Positions 1-12,900 of a DNA stretch of 64,000 nt are shown here, piece after piece. The notes below the pieces were generated by a model. The model was not told the origin of the DNA. It saw only the letters and a program-made list of their open reading frames with translations, and did no database searches. Source of the stretch: Mytilisepta virgata (lineage: Eukaryota; Mollusca; Bivalvia; Mytilida; Mytilidae); NCBI GenBank assembly GCA_028015205.1, contig CM051516.1, positions 46,194,230 through 46,258,229 of the forward strand, written 5' to 3'. Numbering within the stretch: the stretch's first letter is position 1; every line of letters starts with the position of its first letter. The position numbers were made by a program, and so were the translations under genes.

Positions 1-861
1 TTACAACTTTTATTGGTGATTCTTTGCTAAACATGTAGCATTTTGATTAAGAACAAAAATTTGTCTGCTGAGAGTCAGAATATGTTAAAAAAAATCAGTT
101 TGGAGTGTTGTTCTAGTACAGAGCAGAGTTCATTTTATATCACATTAACAGGTTCTTGTCCTGGTATGCATAGTAACTGCATCAGGACTTTAATTAGTAA
201 TCAGCCATTATTATTATTTACTGCAATTCTTAGAATATTTGAAGTATTTGTAGAAGATTTGAATCTCTCAAAGGCTGAATTGGCAGATATGTTTTTTGAA
301 TTAAGAAAATTTTATTTGTGTAATGGACCTGTTGGCCGTGTTGTCCAGTTAGTGAGTGGTTACTGTTAGTTTGATCCAAATTATTCATTTTTTCCCACTG
401 AAAGTCTGTGGTTCTGTCCGGGTATTTGGCTTTCTCTACCAATAAAACTGGCCACCATAATATAGCCAATGAAATTTAAAGTGGTTTAAAATCCAATTAA
501 AGAAATAAATCATACGAAATTGAAGTACATGTATAAAAGTAATATTTTGAAAAAGATTAAATTTATAATCTTTTTAGATGAAAATAAAACTAATACCATA
601 TTTTGTTGTAGAAAATACACATTGATAGATTGTACACACCCCATTTCAAGCTCTAAAATTAAGGAGAAAAGCTTAGCTCTACTACATGTATATAACACAA
701 AGGGAATTTTAGCAACAAAGTCCAAGTTGTGGTTGTCATGAAATCTGAGTTTTTCTTCATTTTCATTTGATTTATGTTCAAACTGTAACTAGTTAGAATG
801 TTAAAGATCAATGAAGGATTGATAACATAATTTTTACATTTTATATAACCATATATTTTAG
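1..861. other. Intron sequence with SINE tail remnant
   Basis: No exon could be supported here. About 385-500 resembles the 3' half of the SINE found whole at 15205-15465: ccaataaaactggccacc followed by atatagccaat. An open frame at 43-369 has no recognisable domain and is probably chance. Confidence 0.5.
385..500 (+). repeat. SINE 3'-tail remnant
   Basis: The run ctctaccaataaaactggcc, then accataatatagccaatg, matches the tail of the SINE at 15205-15465 (ccaccaataaaaactggcca, then agaaatagccaaatg). The tRNA-like head is not recognisable, so this is a truncated or decayed copy. Confidence 0.5.
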
Positions 862-998
862 ACTACCCCTCTTCACCTTGGATGTCGTTATGGTCATTCA
901 GATGTTGTCAAGCTATTGATTAAATGGAAAGCCAATGTAACACAGTGTGATTCTGATGGCAACAATTGTTTAGATTTGGCTATTGACAATAACAGAAT
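862..998 (+). CDS. TRPA1: TRPA1-like exon: last ankyrin repeat
   Basis: Acceptor ttttag precedes 862 and donor GTAAGT follows 998. The exon encodes TTPLHLGCRYGHSDVVKLL and continues to a second partial repeat with NNCLDLAIDNN. TPLHLA-like and GH-VV-LL spacing is the ankyrin consensus. It ends after two bases of a codon, matching the next exon. No ankyrin exon is visible in 1-861, which must be intron. Confidence 0.88.
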
Positions 999-3900
999 GT
1001 AAGTACATGTATTTCATTCAAATAGTGATAATATGTGTTAATACGGGTTATGTCAAATGAAATAGATTCAGTAAATAATTGTCATCAGTACTTTGTGTTA
1101 ATAAATTATTGTTGTGTAAAACATGACAGGAAAAAGGATTGCAATTGTAAAAACTTGCATTTTTTGCCAAATTGTATTTGATAAACTATATACATGTAAA
1201 CAGGCAAAATTATAAAAAAAAATTTATGAACTTGATAAAAGTAGCATTAAAATTGTTAAGAATGATATCTAGTTAATTACAAGGCCAACTAATAAAATTG
1301 CCACCGTTTTTAAATAGAAAATTTTAGCATAAATTATCCAGGTCTTTTCTAAAACTCCTTTTTCAGTTTAAACTATTTTTAAGCCGGAATTATCAAAACT
1401 TTTTCCAATACTCTTGAGATATAAAAAAATAATTTTCTTTTCTGAAATTACTCGACATTTTCTATTCCAACAAAGCATTGCTTGATTCTCCCATGATCCT
1501 ATGTTATAAATGCATTGGTTGACTTTATAGAGCATTTTTTATGGGTCCATAAACTGAGGATTATTTTAAACTGCTTGGCATTTTTAGCTCATAGGCCAGG
1601 TGAGCTTAAGTCATCACTTTGCATCTGTTGTCTGTCATCATCCTTAAATTCCTCACATTTTGATCTTCTCTGATGAAACTACTTGGTAGATTGAAACCAT
1701 AAATTGGTGTATGGAAGGACCTCTACAAACATTCCACCTTTGGTTTCGGGTTGGATGAACAACATGGCTGAAAGAACCGTCTTTGATTCTGAATGGCCAG
1801 TTTTCAAAAATTTTCTACTCTGAAACTACATCATGAAATGTTTTGAAATATAATGACTATAATACCCTGTAAAAATGATCAACTTTTGGTTGTGATTCAT
1901 CTGCTCAATGGATGGCTGCAACCGTTCAAACTTTCCATTGAATCCATATTTGAAAGGATTTATTTTTCATTTGCTCAGGAACTAATGGGCATATGTAACC
2001 AAAGTTGACAGATGTATGGAAGAACCTCTACGAACTTTCAACCTTTGGTTCCGGTTGAATGAACAACATGGCCGGCAGAAATCAGCTCCTGAAACTGCAA
2101 TATGAAATGTTTTGAGACTTTGCAGGATTGATGACAAGTATACCCTCTACAAACAATCCACTTTTTGTTGAGATTCATCCACTTAACCGACAGCTGTGGC
2201 TGTTCAAAGTTTCCATTGAATCCATATGGGAAAGGGTTTGTTTTGTCATTTGCTCAGGAACTAATGGGCAGGAATTTCACATGGAATGACAGATGCAAAT
2301 GATCCACCTATTTTTGGTCAAATATCAAGGTTACATTGACATTTTGCGTTTCTATAAAAGTCTTATGGATACAAAAGAGCTTACATTTTATCATGGCCCA
2401 ATAAAATTCAGGTGAGTGATACAGGCTCAGGTGAGCCTCTAGTTGTACATCACAGGAACAATCCTCACAATATCTGATCTCGCACTGCCAAGCATTGGAA
2501 TGCAAGATCAAAACCATACAGTTGTAATTTATGTAATTATCATATTCATGCAGTGAAAAGTAATATAAAAAATATTTGTGTTATTATCATATACATGTAG
2601 TGAACAGTGTTTTATTATTATAGTGATGTTGCATATGAGATAGTGAACTCTGAATACTGGGAGGATGCCTTGAGAAATGAAGGACTTGACATAGCTACAG
2701 GAATTAGAACAACACCCATGAGGAGACTTATAAAGAAAATGCCCGGTGAGTTTCTTTTCTCTTTTTAGCTCACCTGGCCTATAGGTTCCAGTTGGATGAA
2801 CAACATGGCTGCCAGAGGTCATCTTTGATTTTCTGTGGCCAAGTTTGAAAAATCTCCGCTAAAACTACATTTATGAGGTGTTTTGAAACTCTGCAGGATT
2901 GATGACAGCAATACCTTCTACAAATGATCAAATGCCTATCTGACAGCTGCGGCTGTTCAAAGTTTCTATGGAAACCATATGGGAAATGACTTTTTTGTCA
3001 TTCGCTCGGGAACTAATGGGCAGATTGTAATTAAAGTTGATACAAATGATTAATGGATAGACCTCTACAAACGATCCACCTTTGGTTCCGGTTGGGTGAA
3101 AAAGATGGCTGTCAGAGGCTGTCGTGCATTTTTATTGGCCAATTTAAAAAATTCTCCTCTGGAACTACATTATGAAATGTTTTGAAACTTTGCAGGATTG
3201 ATGACAGCAATACCTTCTACAAACAGTCAACTTCTGGTTGAGATTCATATGCTCACCGAACGGCTGTTTAAAATTTCCATGGAAATCATATGGTAAAGGA
3301 GATTTTTTGTCATTTGCTCAGAAGCTTATGCGCAGATTGTAACTGATGTTTGCAGGAATCTCATTTAGAAGGACAGATGCAAATGATGCACCTCTTTTTA
3401 GGTCAAAGGTCAAATTTCAAGGTCTCTTTGGCATTTCTTTAAACACCATGTGGATACAACAGACCTTACATTTTCAAATGTTCTAATAGAAGTCAGGTGA
3501 GAGTCTAGTTTTATCTAGCAGCTTCGAAACAGGCAGTTTTTTGCATGAAAAATCATGACACTAAATATGAATAAGTCCTATGGGTGTGAACAGTTTTAAT
3601 GTTGATCGTTTCAAAGTCATAGGACTTTTAAAGTTAACTTTGTGCATGAAGTACATGTAATATAAAATATTTTGTTTAGAAAGTTACAGAAAGACATTAT
3701 TTGAAATTAAGGTAGAGTGGCACAAAGTAATGGTTTAGCTTGTATATACATTTGCATTACAAAGTTAATTTACTAGTTGTGTATGAGACTAACATAATTT
3801 ATTTTTGTTAATTGCTTCACCCATATGGATTTAAAATGCAAATAAAGATTATTATTAATGTTTGATCTTGTAAATAGTAAGTCGTTTATTTGTTGGTGTA

Positions 3901-6900
3901 GTACATGTATATAATGTTTTGGCAATATTTTGGGGACTATTTTTAATTGGCAAGCAGGCTAGAGTATCTACAGAGAATCACTAGCCTAAGGAAGAAAACA
4001 GGCCATCTGTGCCAATTAAAGAGGGTAGTTGCTGGGAGCACAGTTTGAACTAAAGATTGGCATCTTTCCAAATGTTGGAATTACTTTTAACCAGGTGAAA
4101 TAATGGATATATTTTGCTGTAAATTATAGGGTTGACAGAAGTCACATGTGTTAGTTGTCAAGATTTTCCTCCAGTAAATTCATTCGTGATAGAAGTCTAA
4201 TTCATTATTGCAAAAAATAGCAAATGCATTACTTAAGGATATAAGTTATATGCATTAAAAAATGTTTACTACTACATTTAGATAAGACTTTATTTTATGA
4301 TTCATCAATATAAATTTTAAATCTATATAGATGTGGCTGAGGCAGTGTTTTTACGTTGCATGACTGACAATAAGAAGAATCCTGAACATAAAGACTATGC
4401 TGTGTGGTTCAATTATGAATTTCTCGACGATGTCTATGCTAATTGGTCTGATAAAGGAGCCAGTGAGATTGGATCTGGATCTGGTAAAAATTTGAATTTT
4501 TTTCTTTGTTCTGGTCTATCCCGAATATCAAAATAATTTTTAGAGATGTCATTTGTATTCAACAGTACTAGAGTTAGACTTACTTTTGGTTTCAGTTTAT
4601 TTTACAAAGATAGCATACTCAAAAACATGGTCTTATGGAAAATAACAATTTAGTGATGCCAAAAGAAAAAATTACTTAAAACTACTGGAAACAAAAGCTT
4701 CAGTAATGCTCTTAATTGGTAAAGTAAAAAATGAAGAAAAAAAGTCTTCAATTCATGAGCAACACAAAGTAACTTACTGGACCATTAAATAAGAATGAAA
4801 TCTGGGAACATAGGCTGTAAGTTGATAGAAAACTTTTGAATTGGGAAGTGGTAGATTCAAACAATGGAAATTTGGTTCAGGATCTGTATGGGATACTCAT
4901 CAAATATTTCAATAGTTTTTAAAAAATATACATGTAGAATTAAAACTAATAGCTGAGTACCCTATCTCGCCAGGTCCCCAATTTCACCACTTGCCATATT
5001 TTTCTGTCATTCTTGTATCTTTTTTTAATTGTTTCAACACATACTTGATAAACATATGATTGAAAATTTTTATTTTAGGGAGTGTTTATGGAGAAGATTT
5101 CAAATTAAATGAAAAAGCAAAAGCTTACACTACAGATTCAGCTGAGATGAAACAGAACCACCCACTTATGATAATGGTAAATAGTGTACCATCTTCAAAA
5201 CTCATTACCTGTGTGCCCAAGACATGTCTGCCACTGAATAAAACTCTTCATTTAGGTTTTCCTTTATCACATCCAGTCAATAAGGCTAGCCTGTATCTAA
5301 GTCATTGAGCACCAAACTGATCCTTTAACATGAATAATTAAGTATGGCTTCAAAATGGGTAGAGCTTATCTGTAAATAAAATCTTAAGTTTGAAATACAA
5401 AAAAAAGAGTGCTGCAAGTGTGACATTCCAAAGATAGTCAACCATACACATCAAACTTGATAAATTTTGAATATCATGTATAGTATGTTCTTCTTTTTTT
5501 TAAGACCAAATATAACATTTATTGCATAATTTAGTTGTTAACAAATATCCTTGGCGATACAACAATTTCGCCAAGGCTTTTCCCTGTTTTGTTAATTTCT
5601 AAACAGACCAGGGGATTTGTTTAGAAATCAATTAATACATATAAAATGTTAGTTTCATTACATATTTTAATAATAACATACATTCTGATACTACATGTAT
5701 TTCATGATAATTAAATGTAAATGTCAATTTGTTCTTTTTGAAATATTTTCCTAGTCAGTAATAAAGTGCGAACAATATATTTGTATAAACAACCAGTAAG
5801 GACATTTGAAAACAAGAAATACTCATACGGTTCATTGGTCAAGTTGACTTTCATCCTTTTGTTTATTTTCAATGTTTGACCGATCGGAGAAAACTCTGTA
5901 TGTTACAGGTGAAAGAGTTCTATTCTACTGATTGAATCACAATGTGGATAAACATGGACTTTATTGTGTTAAATTCATAAATTTGTTTGGATTATTAATA
6001 ATATTTCTTGTTTTAAGAATATAGAAACAAAGTAAGTCTTTTCAAATAGCGTTTAACTTTTGAAAGAAAAAAGTAAGGGGTTGTGTCCACGTGTTTATGG
6101 TTTTACGGGGAAAGGGTATGACTTTTTACACTAAAAGGAGTTTGCGCATTTTCACTAACAATGGGGAGTAAGTTTTAGTTGCCAAAAAGAAAAGTTTATA
6201 TTCTTGTTTGAATATAGTATACATGTCTACGAACTTTTTTCTTTGTTCTGAAATATAAAAGGCTTTGTAGATTGAGAAACTTATTATTGTCATCAAAATA
6301 TTAAGATCCCAATATTTTTTGTCAAACACTTTGTGCCCTGGTACTATGTCTTTTAAACAGATTGTTTTAGAAAAGTGGATTTAATTTAATTTTTCTCTTA
6401 TTTTATTCCAAAAGTCGTTTAACAGTATGCAAATGTCCAGACAATTATGAACATTTTTTCATCGAATGTATACTGTGAATTCTGTGACATCTTCCATTTA
6501 AATAACTTTTCTTGGTTTGCCAAAATATTCGTTATCAATTTCCACCTAAAGATTTTTAATTTGTTTTGATTAAGTCTAAAGAATATAAATTTCAGTGTAG
6601 AATTGATAATGTATTTTTCACTTCTAAAATGAGCTTGCCATTTCTTAATACCGATATTAACGGATTTTCTAAATGAAATAAACAAATTGTAAATAAATTT
6701 GTTGTTTTTTAGATCTGATAAAAGTATTGCCTTATCATTTATATTAAATAAATCATTTCGTATATGCATTCTTGTTTGTTTACTGTCCTCCGATTTTAAG
6801 ATTTCGATCCAATTTTTAGGGATTGCCTTTTTAATAATCCTCAGTTCTGTTATCCAATTATTTTTTACTTTAAGTTTTTCTAAAATATGGTTTTCTGATA

Positions 6901-9900
6901 TGCACCCGTTATCATCAATAAGATTGTTTATATAAATAATGATACTATTTATCCAATTAGGAAATAATAGTGGTTTATTTTGATCCTGTAAATATAAATT
7001 TCCCCATATCACTTGTTTTCGGATACTTTTGAAATCTTTCGGTTCCTGTGTTTGCCCGCCCTTTAACCATAGCCAACTGTTTAATATTTCTTGATAAAAA
7101 GTAGGAATATTTTTGAAGTTTTCTAACAACTTGAGTTTTTTTATGTTAATATTCATTTTAAAAATTAACGATAAATTCCCTACTTTATTGAAAAAGAAGT
7201 TTGGAATGATAGACCAATTTTCATCTTTAGCTTCAATTAAACGACTTAACCATTTAACTTGAATAGTCATAAAATAACTTTTTAAATCTATCATTTTCAA
7301 TCCTCCTTCTGTATAATCTGCTATTATTGTACGTCTTTTAACTTTATCCTGTTTGCTATTCCAAATAAATTTGAAGATTTCTTTTTCTATTATTGTTATG
7401 TATTCTTGTTTTAAAGTTGTAACACTTCCTAAAAAGGTAAATAATGGTACAATTAAGGTTTTTATTATTAAAATTTTTCCAAGTATGGTGAAATTTCTTT
7501 TATTCCATGATTTTATAAGATTCTTTGCTTTTTCTATTTTATTTTCCCAGTTCAATTTATCACATTCTTCTTTATCTAAACCGACATATAAACCTTAGAC
7601 TTTTATCGGTTTATCAGTAAATTTAATTCTGCATACTTTATCCCTACAATGTTTAAGTTTACCAATCCAAATTCCTTCAGTTTTATTTTTATTTAATTGT
7701 AATCCTGAATATGACCCAAAAATTTCGATTTCGTTCAACGCAAGAATTATTTCGTTCTTAGATTTGAGGAATAGGGTTGTATCGTCTGCAAGCTGTGACA
7801 CTTTCAAACTATGAGTTTTTCGGTTTAATTTTATTTCAATACCTTTGATATTTGCGTTACTTCGTATTCGGTTTGCCATAATTTCGACAGATAATATGAA
7901 AATTAACGACGAGCACGGACAGCCCTGTCGGACACTATGTTGTAACCACACTGGCTTAGATATCCAGCCATTATAATACACAGAGCTTGTTATATTTGTA
8001 TATAAAGTTTTAATCCATAGTATGTTCTTAACCATGTCATCCATTGTCCCCTGTTTTGGTTGTAATATTTACAGGGAAGAAAACTTAACACTTGTAACAG
8101 GATGAATAAAAATTTGCTGTAAATCCCATCTTTTCTCCAGAAATTATTTGAGAAAAATATTCCGAGGATCCATTGGCCCGAAGTGTCATTTCTATTGTCA
8201 CATATTGTGATAAGTACTATATAAAAATGTTTATTATAATCTTTGTACATAACAGATCTGTTTTCTTGTATGCATTGTCAGTATTTTCAAAAAAAATGAA
8301 GTTGTCGCCAAGGCTTCAATAATTAACTATCCAATGATCTCTGTAAAATGGAAAAAATAAATATTTGAAGTTTTATTACCATTAGGTATCCTCAAAGAGA
8401 GAAGATTTATTGGCACATCCATTGGTCACAGCATTGCTACGTCACAAATGGAACAGTTTTGGACGTGTTTTCTACTACATCAACTTCTTTGTTTATGCTG
8501 TTTTTCTGACTTTCCTCACAGGGTACATTGTTTCAACAACAGCACCATTTGAATAGTAAGTCAGTATTTTTATACCAGTATCAGAAGGTACAATTTCAGA
8601 GTTCTTATAACATAATAATTAATAATAATATGTAATTAAGTCATCTAGAATTCATTTTATGCATTAGTGACATTAATATCCATATCTGGGCAACTAAGTC
8701 ATAGAGAAAGATTTATAGTGCCAATTATGAGTAAAGAAAAAAGGAATTTTAAATATCTTTTTAACTGTACAAGATACATATACTATATACATTGTAACTT
8801 TCAATATCATAATTAGATCACGTCTATCTGTGAATTGACGTGAATAACAATCAAAACTGGTTTCGGGAAAAGGTTGAAAATGGTGTCAGTTCCGTGAATG
8901 ATATAGCATTGATATTTTACCAATGTTTGGTAATCAATCAGTTGAAAAAGATCAGAGAACAATTCTAGTAATTGTTTAAGTTAAAACTTACATATACATG
9001 TATGGCATAGGTGTTTTAATAAAGGGAAATTAAGGCAGTTTGTTTATTCATCTCTAGAATCATTGTTGATTAAATGACATAGTAGAAGACAGATCGATTG
9101 GCTTACCTGGCTGAAAAATTTTGTAGACAGCCCACTGATTAGGTGATTGATAATGAATTAATGCTGACCCAAGACTTGACCTTCAATGGGATGTTGTTAC
9201 ATCTCCCACACACCACATGAAAACAAGCAGCAAGTGTGGAGATTTAATCTTGAGATATTGCTTAATCATTTGTAGTAAATAGAGTATTTTAATACCTTAT
9301 TGCAAAACTGTTAGTTCAAGAATTTAGATAGCTGAGTTTAAACTTTTTCATTGATTATTTCACATTTAGTAACCAGACTGATCCCAACATTAGTTGTGAG
9401 AATGTTAAGAAAGCTGGTTTTGTTCAGCCTCTATTTGCCAAAATTGGAAAATATGTGATCATGGCACTTGCAGCATGGAATCTGCTTAGAGAGGTAGGTT
9501 TTTTTATCATAAACTTTATAAATGAACAGTGAAATCTATGATTCTCTCCTGTAATAACTCAATTAAAACTGACATTTTGTACTTTTTTCTTTGTACAATG
9601 TATTTGTAGGCATTTGCCACCATTGTTAATATCTGCCTATCAATTCAGTATTCATATTTTTGCCTTTAGCTGTATAAAAAGAATTTTCAGGACCAGACAT
9701 CAATGGATTTAGCCAGGAACATTCATTGATCATGATGTACAGAACATTGGCACTTAACAATAAGGTTTATTTTGTCATCAAACATTGTCAATTTAGATTT
9801 TTAAATTTCATCCTGTATGAAAAAATAAGAATATTTTTATTTATTCAGTATTGCCACTCTAACTTATGGCAACCAACAATAAGGAATCATTTTGTTTGAT

Positions 9901-12900
9901 GTTGTCAAAGATTTGTATGATAAATTTTATGACAATGGAAATATAGCTGTAATTGCACTAATAAATAATGTTCCATACCTTGCTGTACACACAAAAACAA
10001 TGTACAATAATATTACAAATTTATAAATTGTCTGAAATCTCTCTATGTATAAATGCCATTGCCCTTAAGGTTTTCTAGAAATAGTCAGTTCCTGATATGG
10101 AAGATTCTAACCTTTAAGACAACTTTTAGTACAGTATTTTGTCCCCTGCTGCAATGTCCATCTGACATTGTAAGCACTCTCCTTCCTACAGATCGTCCTG
10201 ATATGCACCTGGCTGCCACTGGACATTAAACAACAATTCATCCATCCTCAATACAGATTGTATTGAATTTAAACTAACCAGCAATTTATGTTTAAGGTTT
10301 ATATCAGCAATGTCTCCGACAAATTAAAAAATCAACACCAAATCACTGGAACAGTAAATACAGAAAATTGACTTTGTAAGCAGTCTTATGTCTATATGTC
10401 TCTAAATATTTTTATGAAATTTACATTGAAGGTTTAGATCAGTAATTTCTTGGACATTTTTGAAAATCAGTACCATAAAATAAATTTTCTTGTACTTATT
10501 CCCTCTTGAACAGCAAAGATATGGAAAATTGACCTCTCAAGTCTACATGTCTCTACATTAACGTTAATGAATTTGTCAGATATTTATATTAGCATTGTTT
10601 GGAACAAGTTAAAAAATCAGTACCAAATAATTAGTTTTCTTATAGTTGTGGCCATGAAAGCAGTAAATGTATAGAAAATTGACTATGTAGGCATTCTCAT
10701 GTCAATATTCTCAACAGATTTAAATGAAATTTAAGTTCAAAACTATTTGAGAACAGTTCAAAAATCTAATTTGTGATATTTTTTGCATGCTACAATGAAG
10801 TTGTTGAAGGCAAGACATGGGCATTATTTTTCACATTGAAATGCTACTTACTTAGCCTGAGTTTAAGAATGTTGAAAACTTGAATGATTTTGAAAAATCA
10901 TACTCAGAAAAATATATATTTTACATGTAAAATTAGATTATTCTTCAAAAAATTTTGAAAATAATTACCACTAGTGGAGAAGTTATTTATGATATTATCA
11001 GCGTCAATGCAGATAGGCACTTAGGTGGTATCTGTAATGTGGAATCATTGTTAGGTGTAGATGTCGATATCACATATATCACCTCAGGACATATTTTTTA
11101 CACTTAACTGATTTATATGATTAAATAATGCAATGTCTATTCAAGAGTTCCTTTGAAAACTTTTATGCATTTTCTGTTCATTCAGTCTTGTTTATTTGTA
11201 ATGAAAAGTGTTTTTAATATCCCCCTTAATGCGGAGGGCCAAGGGATGCACTAAAAAATTCTCCCCTGTTTTTCATGAGAACAAATATGGTAAATTTCAG
11301 AAAAATTTCTTCCAAATCGTTAATTTGTTATGCATTTTGCAAGAGCAGGATAAATAAAGTCAGTAATAATACATTTCTTTTTTTTCAGTTGCTGCAAATT
11401 TACCAGGCTAAACTGCATTATTTAGGTTGGGAGAATTTGATTGAATGGGTTACATATGTGTGTGCCTTGTTGCTAGTGATTGATTTTGAGTCTTGTCAAC
11501 GGGACACGGGATATAGACTTGTAAGTTATTTTATACACCTAAAATTAGGTATTGTATACATCTGCTTGTGTGATTAGTCTGCTCATCTTATACTTATGTT
11601 TGTTTCACATCAAAAATAATATTTACCAAGTAAACTAAGGGTTTCTTCTCAAAGCTGCATTAAGGTGATGGACAAACAATATATATCAGCTTTGGTCCAT
11701 TCTATAATCTGAAAGTCCAGAATGACCTATTGCTATCACTTGGTTTCCATCCTCCATCATCCATCCTTCCAGCCATTGTCCGTAAACTTTTTCAAAGATC
11801 TTTGTAAACCTCCTAGCCAATTGAATGAAACATGCCCTGAATCATCCTTAGTGTATCTAATTTAAAGTTTGTGACCGACCAAAGATTTGTTGGCTGTAAC
11901 TAACAATAGAACATAGGTATAAAATCTGTTAAAAAATCAATAATTGAGACCAAATTTTTGGTGAAATGATCTTTAAATGGTCCCATGTCAAAATTTTGAA
12001 CACAGACCAACTGGGAAGAATATGGCACATGTCACAATTGTAGGAAAAAAATTTGCCAAAAAACCCTACATCTATTGAATATTTAGTTATATAATTCAGT
12101 AATCGCTTCTTTCTTACAAAAATGTTGAGTGTTCAGGTTAAAAATAAAATAGAATAAAATGAGATGAAAGACACGAAAGGTTTAACTTATAATTATCTAT
12201 CAAGTACTAAGATCTTCCTTAACTATAAGATACAAACTCATCAGCCATTTTCTTAATGAATAAAAATCAAGCTATAAAGTACTGTTAATATTCTGTTTTA
12301 CAGGATTGGCAGTGGTCACTTGGAGCAACAGCTATTTTTCTGGCTTGGATAGAATTAGTTTTGTTCTTGCAGAAATTTCCAGCTCTTGGGATCTATGTAG
12401 TAATGTTTAAAGACATCCTGAACACATTTATACAGTTCTTTATAGTTTTTGTGTTGTTTATAGTTGCCTTTGCTTTGGGATTTTACACTCTTCTGCAGAA
12501 TCAAGTAAGTCATTATGTATAATTAGAAGATTTAATGTGGAAATATTTATTTATGCTAAATATGCAGAAGGATGAATGAACATTGTTAAAATAAAAGCAC
12601 GTTATTATACGACCGCAAAATTTTGCGGTCGTATATTGGTATGAGGTGGCGTCGTCGTCGTCCGAAGACATTTGGTTTTCGCACTATAACTTTAGTATCA
12701 GTTAATAGAAATCTATGAAATTTAAACACAAGGTTTATGACCACAAAAGGAAGGTTGGGATTGATTTTGGGAGTTTTGGTCCCAACAGTTTAAGAATTAG
12801 GGCCAAAAAAGGGCCCAATAAGCATTTTTCTTGTTTTCGCACAATAACTCTAGTATAAGTAAACAGAAATCTATGAAATTTTAACACAAGGTTTATGACC

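Noticed and set aside
43..369. 108-residue open frame near the left edge
   Set aside because: No domain, no supporting splice sites, and codon content like intron sequence; the first certain exon is at 862.
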